Below, piece by piece: positions 37,791 to 48,657 of a stretch of 64,000 nucleotides of DNA. The notes beneath the pieces are model-generated. The model was given only the letters and a program-made list of their open reading frames with translations. It was not told the origin of the DNA and made no database searches. The position numbers were made by a program, and so were the translations under genes. The stretch's first letter is position 1. Every line of letters begins with the position of its first letter. The DNA lies in assembly GCF_964340395.1 (NCBI RefSeq), contig NC_135568.1, forward strand, positions 7,813,280-7,877,279. Reading direction: 5' to 3'. Source of the stretch: Glandiceps talaboti. Taxonomy: Eukaryota; Hemichordata; Enteropneusta; Spengelidae.

Positions 37791-40700
37791 ACATCAGTTT
37801 ACTCATTAAATTGTACCACATCAACTGAAACAAAGAAATGTAGAAACAGTAAGTTCAGATATATTTCCTGAACTGCACAAAGTTTTACTGAAAGATGCAG
37901 TCAAATACATGAACACACACATTGTCATCAACTCAAAATTACTCACTCAAAAGCTGCAGAACTATTTGAATATCATGGTTTGGACAATAATTTAAATATC
38001 AACTTAATGAAACAAATCATTCAAATGAAGTAGTAAAAGATTTATGACAATGTCACAAAAATATTTCAATGTATTGACTGAATGGAGTTTATTAAATGTC
38101 TTTAGCCCTCCACCCCCACCCCCACCCCAGCAAGTCCATTTTACCTGACTACGATGTTCAACTGAGTTGGTTTCTCTTCCAGTCTTCAACTCCAATGGTA
38201 GTACCAGTGTATCAACATTCTTGACATGTGTGTTAGTTTTATGAATCTACAATATACAGAAACACAGAACAAGTTACTCTATAGCACAAGTATACTAGGC
38301 AAATCCAGACTACAAACAGGAAATTGTGCCCTCACTCAAATTGGGGGTATCATCACCTCAAAGTGCCGGTTCTTAAGAGCTTTGTCCCTTGGTATTCTGC
38401 AGAAATGTACATCAAGGATGTTTTTCATATTGTTCAGACATCAAGGAAAGCAGCAGTGCTCTATGATTAACTGAGTAACCTATACCATGTATACCCCCAA
38501 GGTACACACAGACAGGAAGTAGAGCGCCACCATGGCAAATTTTGGAAAATAGTCTGATATCCATATGTGTGGGCTGTTTTTGTTGGTTTATTTGTTGGTG
38601 TTTTGTTTTGTTTTTTGTTTTTTGGGCTGAAAATTTGGCTTCTAAATCTTCTTAGACTTTGTACATACATACCTTGACCTCAGCTGTAACATCTATCTTT
38701 CCTTTGATACCCCACCTTGGACACCAAATGTTATCTTCAATATCTCGGATGTCAGACACACTAACTCTGTATGAGTCAGACTTGTCTTTATCTGGACTGT
38801 AAAATTTAATACATGTACACTGTCTGTAACTTAATGGGACATAGTCTGCAACTCCTGAGTATTTTTTCATCATTTTCGTTTTCAACAGGTTACTGTCTTC
38901 TATTTCACCATTCACTATCACTTGTCTAAAAACCAGCAGTCATTGTCAAACTCCTACCGTACAAACTGCTGTGATACTGTAGTCTAATTTGTAAGAATAA
39001 AATATCATTTTATTCACATAGTATGAGAGTACAGTATCACAGCAGTTAATACAATTTGAGAGTTTTGCCAGAGTTTTTGAATGTGAAAACCGATCAAAGT
39101 ACATCTGAAGACAAAAATAAAGTAATTCCATCACAACGGTTTCCGATTTTTTCTCCTGAGGAAGATTGCCAACCACAATTACCGACATGTTACTATGATA
39201 TACAATTTCACAACAGCCTGTGTCATTTCTATGGTTTGTATGGGGACTGAAAGAGTTCAGAAAGTTATTACAGACAGCAGCGTGATAGAATAACTGTACT
39301 TACAGTTTTATATTCACTTTAGATTTAACACTTGGTGTGGAATGAAAATAAATGTTAGCCCACTCTTCAATTGATGACATGTATGGCTCTACAGTCTCCA
39401 GCATATCCGATTCCTGAAGTCCAAGTACAAACCTGAATACATTTATATAACATTACATTGATTTAGAAAGGAATGTATTTTTAAATAAATTTTTAAATAA
39501 AATTTTTTTAAATAAATTTAAAAAAAAAAAAAATTAATATCAGTTGGTAAACCACAATACTATATTTGACTTTTGATCCAAACACAAACGGGAAAATATT
39601 TACTTGAAATTTTAGGTAAAATTTTTTTAGTTTGTCTTTGAAACAAAAGATTAATCCTGTTTCACTCATGTACAAACAATACTCTCTTCAGAGAAAGACT
39701 AATTTACATAAATCCAAAGAACTGTATTTGTTTGCTGCTTTAATATACAGATGAGAATCAGATACCAAATTTTATAAGCAAAATTCCACACAAAGTATTG
39801 AGCAGACAACTAGATTGAAGTGTTCATACTGAGCAGACATCATGTGACATTAACGAATTCAGATGTTGAGCCGTAGGGAGGAAATATTTTTCTTTTAGCT
39901 TTTTCCTTTCTGTTTCACGTTCATAATTCTGGTTGTGTTTCCTAGATACTATGCTTGGCTCATTCTACTACCTTTCTCTTTGCATTTTGAAGCTGCATTA
40001 GCCGTAATGGGAACATTCTTTGAAACTGTTTTGTTCAATATAACGACTTTAATCATAATATTGTACACCCTGGAGAGTTGAATCACTTCTAAGTAAACAT
40101 ATTTCTGTAGCTGTACACATAGTAATGGTGCAATATATCCAATCAAGTTGATTTTTATGTCTACACCCTCAAAATCAGCACCCCAACGAGATCGTAATTT
40201 CAACCTGTTTCTGTACTACTTATGGATAATATCGATATGAGGTACAATTTTAATAATTTTCAGTGATTATGTTTGGTTGTCCATAAGAAAAAATAATACT
40301 CCAGTTATCGGTAGCTTTGATCTAAAATATGCAAAAAAAAAACTACATTTAAATGTTGGATATCACACAAATATTTTCAAAATGCCAACACTTAAAGTCT
40401 TAAACTAGTCTTGTACTTACATGTTGTTCAAATGTGGTTGCTTAGCAATGGTTGTCATGATGATATTGGTAACAGCTTGTTTACTGAAATCTCTAGTAAT
40501 GATAGCCTTAAAATAAACATATCAAAAATAGGCCATTAGATTCTATCTTTCAGATCATCACCTCTAAATTGCAATATTTACATGTGAAATGGCCAGAAAT
40601 TCAGTAAATGCAATATGGCATATGCACTTGACAGCTTCTAAGGGAGAGCCATACACAAGACAGTACATTCTACAATGAGTAACACTGATGTAAAGCACTT

Positions 40701-42311
40701 TCTCTATGTACTACACTCGTTTATAGCGTTCATATTACAATGAGTAACACTGAAGTAAAGCACTGTCTTTATATACTACACTCATTTATAGCATTCATAT
40801 TACAATGAGTAACACTGAAGTAAAGCACTGTCTTTATATACTACACTCGTTTATAGCATTCATATTTCAATGAGTAACACTGAAGTAAAGCACTTTGCTA
40901 CACTTGTTTATAGCATTCATATTACAATGAGTAACACTGATGTAAAGCACTTTCTCTATGTGCTACACTCGTTTACATTCATATTTCAATGAGTAACACT
41001 GAAGTAAAGCACTTTGCTACACTTGTTTATAGCATTCATATTATGAGTAACACTGAAGTAAAGCACTTTCTCTATGTGCTACACTCATTTATAGCATTCA
41101 TATCAAGTGTAAAAGTATACTGTTTCAATTGGTTTATTTACAAGCCTAGCATGTGACTTTTCTAATGTGGTCAATTAGCAAATGAAAGTCATAGTTTCAT
41201 TTAAACATAAACTAATAACAGAACCCATGGCAATGACACATGTATGCAAGTGATAGTACTCAAGGTATTTCCACTTCTGCCTGGTGTATTTTCTGCTACA
41301 CTGTCAGTTGCTGATGCCACAGAGAACACCCTAACAACTCACTAATGGACAAATAAATACCTCGAGATCACCACACTTGCACTCTCACATCATGGGGTTC
41401 GGCCATATGCGACAGGTATATCGTTACATTGTGTTAATCTTTTTTGCTACACCATAAAGTGATGATAAAGACACCATCAACAACATACAGAGAACTCATC
41501 CCAAGTCTTACCTGTTGAAAGACATCATGAAGTAGTGTTCCACATGCCATAGCCTTGCTACTAAAGTCTGTACCCTGTCAAGTGTAAATATTACCACATA
41601 AAACACACTCGACAACATGATGGTCTAAGAAATCTACAAATTCTATAGCTTTCAAACTTAGAAGATGTCGTCCTTATTACACTGCATTATTTGGTCAGTC
41701 ATACACACAGTATCTCTTCCAATGTAATTTAATGAAGAGAGTGCACATCGGTAGTATGGCTTGCAGGCCCTCCTAATATTGGGCCCTTCTGCCATACAAC
41801 CTTGGTCTGCAAAACCCATATCCAGGCCGTTAAGTTTATTACCACATATAATTACACATTATATATTACTTTCAAAACATCAGCTACTATTAAATTGTTG
41901 GACCGAAAATATTCAGTTTTTGTACACATTGTAATTTACATAATCTTAATTTGAAAGTATACTAAGACTGTATAGTTATTGTTTACACAGTAAATAAAGA
42001 TTAGAATACTTTATTAACCATAACAATATCAATATCAAATAGGATTATGCCGTGGTGTTGTTAAAATACATCAGTACAACTAACAAGACAAAAACACTAA
42101 AATCCACATTCACATCCAATGTTGTGCCAATCTTAGGAGATAGGGTGTGACAAAAATACTTTTTGACCAACTTTGTATAACTTCAAAGCAAAAGATAACA
42201 AGTTATACATAGAAATATTTGATGGGTCTTACCTTGAAAATTTCATTTAAAACTGATCTGAAAGATGAAAGACAGGTATGTGTAACTATAAGTTGTTATG
42301 TGTGAATGTGA

Positions 42312-42348
<37 letters not shown>

Positions 42349-42601
42349 AGTGTGTGTGCAATGTATAATGTGTATATGTGTGTATGTATATTTGTATGTG
42401 TTTGTGTATGTATTTACGTATGTGTATGTATGTATGTATGTATGCATGCATGCATGTATGTATGTATGTACAGTATGTATGTATGTATGTATGTATGTAT
42501 GTATGTATGTATGTATGTATGCATGCATGCATGCATGTATGTATGTATGTATATACGTATGTGTGCACATATATGTGTGAGTCTGTGTGTGTATCTGTGT
42601 A

Positions 42602-42668
<67 letters not shown>

Positions 42669-45600
42669 CGTAGGAGTACGCATGCGTATGTAAGTACATG
42701 CATCATATCTTTGGAACATAATTTATTGCATCTTTTCCGAATCAGGTTCTCACTCAATAACATTTAGAAGTAATCTTCACATTACAGGACATCACCATCA
42801 ACTGTTAAAGTGATATCCATGATATTGTTAAACACTTCAGGGAGAATATCTAATGGCTAACAAAACACAAGTGACTTATGTAGCAGATAATTTAACGTAA
42901 CAGTCAACTGTACCTTCGCATACATCGGATACTTGAAGCAATACTTGTACCACTAAGCAATAGATCTGGTTCCACTATGACAAAGTTATTGTTTTGGTCA
43001 ACAGTACACCTGTCGGTATCATCAAAGTCTCCAAGTACGCAAACATTGGTACCAACGTCTACCAAAGTCTGGGACCTACAATCAGGAAAATCAATATGTA
43101 TTATGAGCCAAAGGGAACAAAAAATATATTTAGATTCTAAATATCATACAACAAAACCTATCAATCTACTTCTATCTATTTTACATTCCATGTACCTGTA
43201 ACTGTATTTATAACTTCTATAATTTCTGTTCTTTTTTTCTACACTTTTATGTTTTCAACACACTGATGCATGTATGATGGCCTAGCAATCAAACCCTCCA
43301 TCTTCCTATAAATTTATATTTTGTTGAAAAAAAAGTATTTGGCGTGTCCCTGATTAACAAATGTTTTTTTTACCATACTCCTTTCAGAAGTAGTGTCTTC
43401 TCACTTTGTACATTACAATATACAGGACAGACCTGTAAAGTCAGTAATCTGGAATAGAGGAAAAAATATAATGAAAAATTATGTTGACCATGTTTATAAG
43501 TGGTACTGGGAAAAAAAAAATCTTTTTATAAAGGGCTGTGTGTCAATTCCGATAACATTAGTGTTATCTTAAGAAGGATTACAACTGAAGACATCAGACC
43601 GTGGATGAACGGAACCTGTTACAAACTGGTTAAGAACAATTGAATTGGATTAATAACTTTTGGCACAGCATGTATTGAAGTACAGCGACTTGTATTACAT
43701 TCCATCATTTGATAAGAACGGTTTTATGACCACATTACATAATAGTTCATGTTCACAAACAAATGTCTAGTTCCCCTGACATTTCATGTACACATAAAGA
43801 GGCCATAAAACTGTTCTTATCAAACCATGGTGTGTAATACAAGTCTCTATTGTTCCAACATGCTGAGCCAAGTGTTATTAATCCAATTCATGTGCTTACT
43901 TTCCCTGTCTGTAATAGGTTCCACTTGTTAACAGTCTAATGTCAGCAGTTGTACAAGGGATCATTCTTTTCTTCTGGAGCAACTATTTTCTAAAGCTCCA
44001 TTGTTACCATCTAGATTTGCTCGGCATTTGACATCTGCATAAATTAACCATTTGACTCTTGACGTTGGTAAAAAAATCATTGTAAAAAAATATATCTAAT
44101 GAACTGTCATGCTAACAGAGGATATCTACATGTGCAATACATTTCCTGAAATGTAGGGGTGTATGACATTTGCTACAATATGTATAAATTCACAATTACT
44201 AATGTCAGTAAACTAAGATAACAGCAATATATGTTACTGTGTCTGTTATTCCATACAGTGTGTGCTGCAACAGAAAAATCATGATCACCACATCTTTTCA
44301 TGTGCGAGTATTACAATGGAGTCAGAGATCATTATCTGTCTTTAGATTTTGATTTAGTGAAACATGAAATGTAATTAAAATAACATGGACCATGGGAATG
44401 AATACACTTAAAAGTGAGACAGAGAAATGATGGATTATAATTGTAACCTACCCTGGTTTGTAATCTTTGTTTAATACTTTGTAACAATTTTGAAGAAACG
44501 GTGGCTTCTCACTCCAACTATCATAGTCTGGTTGACTCTGGCTTTGCTTATAAGGGGTTTGTTGATTCCGACTCTGATTACAAGGTTGACTCTGATAAAT
44601 TCCAAAAAAAGAAGGAAAACTACATGGATTAGTATGATAAACTGTAGAATAATACATGACTAGTTTTACTTTGCACCTCAAGAACACTGTTTTTGTAATG
44701 ATGTAATCTGTAAGATACAACATTCATGCCACGCTATCAGATACCATGACATTCATGCCAAGCTATCAGCTACCACTCACATCTGTACTACTAGTCTGTA
44801 AGATATGACATTCAAGCCATCAGTTTTCAGCTACCACTCACTGTTTAGAAGCCTGACAGGGCTGAACAACATGATGTATCTTAGTCTATTAATGATGGCG
44901 AGTCTGTAAAATCTAGCTGAATTGTCCACATACATTCTTGGTGTTCCCCACCAAAATTACTCTACACGATATAGAAATACATGTACATGCAAGTTTTACA
45001 ACCCCCCCCCCCCTCACCCCCACCCCATCCATTTGTATCTGTCATATGTGGGTTCTTTGAAAGTGTAGCTTATTTTTGTTATCTGGTGAAATAAATGTCT
45101 TTCATTCTTTCATTCAATCAATTATTGAGTTCCCAAACCTTAGCAGCAGTGTGCCCTCTAACGATAGCCAAATTTTGTTGTTGTGAGTCAAAATGAGAAA
45201 AACTGGCATTTCTTGCGAGTCACCACATAGTAAGAGATTAGGGGAACACCAAATTTTGGTGCATCACTAGAAATTGTGTGCGTTAGTGGCATACCAAATT
45301 GGTTTATAGGGCACACTGCTTAGTGCTTAGTGTCGAGACTACTATAGACAATCAAAACCCACCTTGTTGTCAAACCCTTGGTTACTTTCATCCAATATTT
45401 CCATATCAAGGGCAGCAAGCATAGATTCATTCAGTGAACCCCAGAGGTCTGAGACATCACATGATGTTTGGCTTCCAACTATCATGTTCTCTGCAGTGGT
45501 TTCATCAACTAAACTGTTGTCATGGGAACAGGCACCACCATCTTTGTCATCCAGATCACCAAGAACTTCATCACTCGTATTAAGGCAGTAGGGATTACCA

Positions 45601-48600
45601 CTTGTGTTGGCATTACTACTCTCAACAAGTCTGCAGTTACCATGGAAACTATTGCCACTGTAGTCTTTGTCTTGCGGACTTGCTGGAATGCTCTCTATGT
45701 CTTCAAGTATGGGGTTGCCATGGTAACTGGCACTGCAGACTTTATTTGGAGGTGTAGTTGGGATACTATCTAGGTCATCATGACCTGGCTTGCCATGGTA
45801 ACCAGTACTACGAACTTTAGTCTCTGGAGTAGGTGGAATGCAATTAGTGTGAGTTAGAGGACTACCCAACTGTAACATTTTATCATCGTCATGGCATTTT
45901 GTAGTTTTAACAGGAGTACTCGTCAAAACACTGTCTGTCTTCGTCAGTGTATCATCAGAATTAAGTTCATTTATCAGCGATCTCACTGATTGACGTTTAT
46001 CTTTAACATACACAGACTGTGATGCTTGTTTCTTTTTGAGTGGTGAGATTCCTTTCACCGGTGACCGTTTACCGAGAACTGCACCGCTCCAAGACACGCG
46101 TTTGAATTTGCTGTGCCCTCCTACCACTGTACTTTTTATGCTTTCCATAGACTGCCACTTGAGGGCAGCATTCTTCTCTGCGCTGTTTCCAACCAAATAC
46201 CCCATACTTTCCAATTCTTCCTGTATGTCGTGACAAGTATCACTTACATCCAAACATTTGTATTCTTGTTCATTTTCTTCCTCGGATCGTCTACATGTAC
46301 TTTCATTTCCCATAGATCTATTTTTGTTATTATGACAGATGTTATCTTTAACAACCTTCCCAAACTTCTTATTCTCTGTGCCTTTAATTTTAAATTTTTG
46401 CAATAATGCAGGATCAGGTTTCACCATTTCAAGACTCCATTTTGTCATATCATGTTTGCCACAATGTTCTTGTTTGTCTACTGTGACTTCATCAGTGTTG
46501 CCAGGATTTTGAAGTTCCTTTAACACTATCACATCTGGAGAAAGTTTTTTGGACACATATTCACTAGGTGAATGTGAGGGCGCAGTAACAGTCCTATCAC
46601 ATTTCTTGTCTGGGGTTTCTGGAACAAAGTACTTTTCTAGTTTGGAGTTGGTTGGCCTAGAAACTGACTGTTTATCTATTTTTGCTCTTTGACGTTCTGG
46701 TGTCTCACCAATCACTATGACACAAACAGTAACAATAAGTTAATGGTAAATCTAAAACTACAGAAAAATTGTAATTTGTGTGTAGATGAAATTTCTGAAA
46801 AATTGTGAAAGTGTTTTTAGAGCAAAACATCATATTAATAGATGGCCATGTTGTTAAAGTGACAAACATTAAACCATACTCGATTAGAATAACATGACAA
46901 ATTACAATAGACAGCCATGAGTCACTAAGTATAACAACCACACAATTAACTTGATTTACAAAGTATGTCTTACCTGAAATATCTTCCTTTTCTGGACTTT
47001 CCTGTTCCACTTTACGTTGACCTTGGACTGATTTAGGTTTGCGTAATTTAAATGGGTTTGCAGACTTTGTCTTACTGGTAACCTGTACTGATGTCGTTTT
47101 CTGTCCTGGTAAGGCAATGACAAAACAATGCTTTTCCGTCAATCATAAATTGAAAATATAGTGCTGCAAGAAATTGTGCATGAAATCGACCAAAACCAAA
47201 AATTAATGTTTCTATCTAATGCTTTTGTATTGTTAATTGTATACCAGTGATTATTTGTATCATTGCATTCAACTTGTACTTGCTGCATATTGCAGGCTTT
47301 CATGAATGTAAATAATGCAATTATGCTGAATTGGCATTCATCATGAACTTGAGTCTGTTATTAGTACCTGCCACAGATGTCTTTCCAAGGGTGGTAAACA
47401 ATTTACTGGATCGGTTTTCTTCTGCTTTCTATAAAATAATGAAGAATAAAATGAATAACAAATTCATGTCTCCCCAAAAGGAAATAGATGCATCGTAAAT
47501 TTGTAATAAAGACATACAATATTACAAACTGTGTTTTGTTACCTTCTGATAATCATTTACATGACTTCAAGGGATATGAGAATAACCCTCTGTAAAGGAA
47601 AGGGAAAATCTACCCTCTTAGAAATTATGAATGTCTTAAGATGGACAAGGTCTGAAGTAATAATCACTTTTCACACTATTCTTACTGTATCTGTGCTTGT
47701 CTCTCAAAAAGTCCAGTGAGAGACACCAAAAACAAAAACATCTGTTCTGATTAACATTTTGGGTCATGTGACTGGATATAAGTGACAATTAGTGACTGTG
47801 GCGCATCAGCCCCTGCAAAGCCTGAGCGAAATGTCTTGGCCAGAAACACTTTACTCTTTATTCTATATATGTGATAAATGCACAAGTATCCTACCTTTCC
47901 AAAGAAGTTTAGTATAGTAGTAGTCTGTGAGGTAGATCGGGTCTGTAAAGAAATATAACAAGATATACACATATTGTCACCTTGTAGTGGTATGAAATGT
48001 GAAACCCTAAACAATCATGGAAGTGCGAAAGTATTTACACTGAAGAAACAATGTAGCCATACTAGCAGACAATGGCAATGTTCTACCATTCCAAGAAAAT
48101 AAACATATCAACTGTTGAAAATAAGAAAACTCATTTTTTTTAAGAATAATTTTTACATTTAAGACTAACTTTAGACATAAATATCATCTTTACATGTTTG
48201 TTTGTTATGACATTGTGTGACCCCCATAAACAAGCCTATTCTTAAACGACCTGACCTGACCTGACCTGTGCCTGACCTGACCTGTGCCTGACGCATGATA
48301 ACCGATATGAAGTTTCATATGCGTACAGGAATAGAGGTAGGAAGGACGTTTCTACCTCCATGGTACAAGTACATTTGTAACTCAAGAGATCGTACTGTTA
48401 CCTCCTTGATGTACGTGGCCTGCTAAAACGTGTACATGCAACATTTTGACTGGCATTGCAGTGGCGCGGTGTAACATGGGATAATTTGTAAACAAAACCA
48501 TCCAAACTGTAAACAAACCCAGGAGACCAACATTTAAGGCGGTTACAATTGTTAGGATAAAATGCAAATGGAAACTGACTTATAAAACAATCAAATTTAA

Positions 48601-48657
48601 ACTACATACGGCACTGCTACCCGAAGCACCAAGTCGCTTCTTATCTGGCTTCACCAT
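23896..48657 (-). CDS. DNA2: DNA2 DNA replication ATP-dependent helicase/nuclease
   Basis: About 29 exons, about 1,620 codons (vertebrate DNA2 about 1,060). High to low: 48657-48610, 47942-47895, 47428-47368, 47105-46974, 46714-45363, 44591-44452, 43075-42914, 42257-42233, 41574-41512, 40506-40421, 39432-39304, 38925-38673, 38246-38145, 37719-37599, 36734-36590, 35643-35467, 34898-34791, 34334-34197, 33769-33647, 32960-32866, 31739-31638, 31360-31245, 29695-29567, 28411-28218, 27353-27152, 26626-26540, 25527-25438, 24925-24578 (problem exon), 24062-23896. Seen: Fe-S cysteines ([18 protein letters not shown]), nuclease GKIDVT and LELKTG, Walker A GMPGTGKTTT, Walker [43 protein letters not shown]. 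The enzyme trims flaps and resects DNA ends with BLM/WRN and RPA. The first ~550 residues are a disordered extension. The last-but-one exon has an in-frame TAG. Confidence 0.85.
24578..24925 (-). other. DNA2: DNA2 penultimate exon with in-frame stop and no clear donor
   Basis: From 24925 the frame reads [14 protein letters not shown] ... [18 protein letters not shown] to 24758. It continues for 66 nt of non-homologous sequence ending in TAG at 24694-24692, then resumes in the same frame as [10 protein letters not shown] ... [10 protein letters not shown] to 24578, which matches the family's SFVRSN...GELLK. The next exon starts in phase 1, yet no GT follows LLK in suitable phase. Confidence 0.6.
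25116..25195 (+). other. G-rich tract in a DNA2 intron
   Basis: Many runs of 3-5 G (ggggcgatggggtgatgggg, ggggagggggagggg) on the plus strand, the template strand for DNA2 transcription. It satisfies the simple G-quadruplex pattern. Confidence 0.7.
25972..26240. mobile_element. hAT-like MITE, TIR CAGGGGTGAACAAAT, with target duplication
   Basis: Left end caggggtgaacaaat is the exact inverse of the right end atttgttcacccctg. cattc flanks both sides, and the paralogous site at 5985 has cattc once. The interior has gtccgtcagacc and gggacctgggacc segments; it is non-coding. Confidence 0.85.
27953..28217 (-). repeat. 64-bp tandem array made from a DNA2 exon end plus its 5' splice site
   Basis: The exon ending ...GGACATCGACAG is not involved; the repeated piece is ttagcacccttagtacagag ... 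aaaagcaaa|gtaaggct followed by intron cctcatgttcattatca. Plus-strand donor complements (ccttac) lie at 28212 (the real one), 28148, 28084 and 28020, exactly 64 bp apart; a degenerate fifth (ccttct) is at 27953. Confidence 0.85.
28735..28880 (+). mobile_element. retroelement C-terminal fragment (endonuclease-region-like)
   Basis: One frame reads [20 protein letters not shown] then [14 protein letters not shown]. The xEAIxIxxxxxxLNRDxGxxxLPxIY pattern is typical of the C-terminal end of GIY-YIG-carrying retroelements such as Penelope-like elements and related retroelement proteins. A short dead fragment in a DNA2 intron. Confidence 0.6.
28995..29243. mobile_element. MITE, family CAATAGGGAACTTGCAA, copy 3 (intact ends)
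   Basis: Perfect 17-bp terminal inverted repeat: caatagggaacttgcaa at 28995-29011 and ttgcaagttccctattg at 29227-29243. The internal blocks match copies 1 and 2. No target duplication is obvious. It lies in a DNA2 intron. Confidence 0.85.
29290..29410. repeat. half copy of the TTAAAGTGGYCATATGG foldback family
   Basis: cttgctatacggtatatgtt ... ttttttcaagcaggaaaata ... aatccaaaataa ... gtcatccatat corresponds to one arm of the elements at 50551-50904 and 58275-58632. Confidence 0.6.
29816..30250. mobile_element. foldback element with one arm amplified (four 65-bp units)
   Basis: gagtaacactgaagtaaagc ... tatagcattcatat repeats with an exact 65-bp period (29821, 29886, 29951, 30016). The last unit runs into aagtgtaaaagtatactgtttc. 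An inverted single arm follows (gaaacagtatacttttacat ... ggatgctataaacca ... cactttactttggtgttat) to about 30240. A related locus is at 40671-41200. Confidence 0.8.
31934..32216 (+). repeat. SINE-like dispersed repeat, copy 1
   Basis: tttttatatagtgctttcca ... gctcaaagcgctttt ... atctatagtggcacaac ... aagcattcacattgcaa ... gtggttcaaatcttgcc is shared in order with 32985-33240. A 5' (AAT)n-rich end is present. No coding frame. Confidence 0.65.
32485..32615. repeat. 66-bp direct repeat pair
   Basis: Two units (gacacttgatcgcaaacaca ... ccctgtccacatcaggtgca and gacacttaatctcaaacaga ... ccctgtccacatcaggagga) about 66 bp apart in a DNA2 intron. The overlapping open frames are not supported as exons. 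Confidence 0.6.
32985..33250 (+). repeat. SINE-like dispersed repeat, copy 2
   Basis: tttctatatagtgttttcca ... acctatagtggtataac ... aagcattcacactgcaa ... gtggttcaaatcttgcc parallels 31934-32216. At 33230-33355 it abuts an end of the TTAAAGGGGAACAC foldback family. Confidence 0.6.
33378..33630. repeat. (AATC)n with (GCAC)n interior
   Basis: aatcaatc runs flank gcacgcacgcacgcac and aaccaaccaatc runs. The flanking ggttcagactttaac blocks at 33426 and 33653 are duplicated; the second overlaps the DNA2 exon 33647-33769, so this is a partial exon duplication (33415-33445). Confidence 0.75.
33900..34140 (+). mobile_element. LINE 3' end with (GAGTA)n tail
   Basis: [20 protein letters not shown], then a stop and gctggcgtgctataaattt, matches the last coding residues and 3' UTR layout of the LINE type seen at 6310-6720. 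It ends in tagagtagagtagag repeats from about 34066. A complementary (CTACC)n run lies at 34451-34480. Confidence 0.65.
34930..35340. repeat. 20-bp minisatellite, ~20 units, in a DNA2 intron
   Basis: Unit cagtgcagtatctgaatgga with agta/agtg and gga/ggc variants; towards 35220-35340 the units become irregular. It starts about 30 bp from the acceptor of exon 34898-34791. The open frames ([10 protein letters not shown]...) are artefacts. Confidence 0.9.
35768..35865. mobile_element. foldback MITE, family AGTCTGTAAGGTACG
   Basis: agtttgtaaggtataccatg at the left and tgatgtatcttacagtct at the right are inverted; the centre has gggcgccctcacacatcag. Confidence 0.8.
35995..36150. repeat. 31-bp minisatellite, five units
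   Basis: tcacaaacacagggtgtacc plus tgaattaactt, at 36001, 36032, 36063, 36094 and 36125, exactly 31 bp apart, in a DNA2 intron. Confidence 0.9.
36268..36362 (+). repeat. (GGT)n-(GGGT)n G-rich repeat
   Basis: About 18 ggt units followed by about nine gggt units and a g6 run. The GGGT half is a strong G-quadruplex pattern on the plus strand, which is the template strand of DNA2. Confidence 0.9.
37075..37322. repeat. (GACAC)/(AACAC) pentanucleotide satellite, left part
   Basis: Long pentamer array with every unit acac plus a variable position. It resumes after the element at 37323-37554 as acaagacacaacaag to about 37592, next to the DNA2 exon 37719-37599. Confidence 0.95.
37323..37554. mobile_element. 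foldback MITE inserted in the pentamer satellite
   Basis: Left end cccttacagaaatggtctat, agtattc; right end gaatactatagaccatttcc, gtaaggg: inverted at 26 of 27 positions. The interior is rich in cctataggac-type palindromes. acaa flanks both sides, but in an acaa-rich array that is weak evidence for a target duplication. Confidence 0.85.
37741..37791. repeat. (AAAT)n microsatellite
   Basis: About twelve aaat units, just upstream (in gene sense) of the acceptor of DNA2 exon 37719-37599. Confidence 0.95.
38448..38545. repeat. dispersed repeat, inverted copy of 22370-22465
   Basis: agcagtgctctatgatta ... catgtataccccc ... aaggtacacacagacagg ... gtagagcgccaccatgg; the reverse complement matches 22370-22465 closely. 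Confidence 0.7.
38943..39069. mobile_element. small foldback, family AAACTGCTGTGATACTGTAG
   Basis: Left tcaaactcctacc...ctgctgtgatactgtag is inverse to right tacagtatcacagcagtta...gagagttttg. A second copy is at 61111-61264. The centre differs between copies. Confidence 0.75.
40671..41200. mobile_element. foldback element with amplified arm, second locus (about eight units)
   Basis: Units gagtaacactga(a/t)gtaaagc ... agcattcatat, same as 29816-30250 but of variable length (some lack tctctatgtgcta). The array ends in the same aagtgtaaaagtatactgtttc block and a truncated inverse arm (caattagcaaatgaaa). In a DNA2 intron. Confidence 0.8.
42300..42665. repeat. compound (TG)n/(GTAT)n/(GCAT)n microsatellite
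   Basis: About 365 bp of mixed tg, gtat and gcatgcatgc runs in a DNA2 intron, right after exon 42257-42233. All six overlapping open frames are artefacts. Confidence 0.95.
43567..43970. mobile_element. large foldback element, ~400 bp
   Basis: The left arm (ttacaactgaagacatcaga, ggaacctgttac, ttggattaataactt, gcacagcatgt, cttgtattaca, gataagaacggttttatg) is mirrored by the right arm (cataaaactgttcttatc, tgtaatacaag, acatgctgagc, aagtgttattaatccaa, gtaataggttcc, ctaatgtcagcagttgta). Confidence 0.8.
45147..45318. mobile_element. hAT-like MITE, TIR CAGTGTGCCCT(C/A)TA
   Basis: cagtgtgccctcta at the left, tatagggcacactg at the right. The flanking octamers cttagcag and cttagtgc are partly similar, as for an old 8-bp target duplication. 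A truncated inverted copy lies at 52810-52973. It sits just beyond the large DNA2 exon. Confidence 0.75.

Noticed and set aside
42286-42767. Six overlapping HTHTH/CVCVC frames
   Set aside because: Microsatellite translation only.
44793-44886. Another AGTCTGTAAGG foldback (tagtctgtaagatatgac ... gatgtatcttagtct)
   Set aside because: Too degenerate to bound confidently; left out of the feature list.
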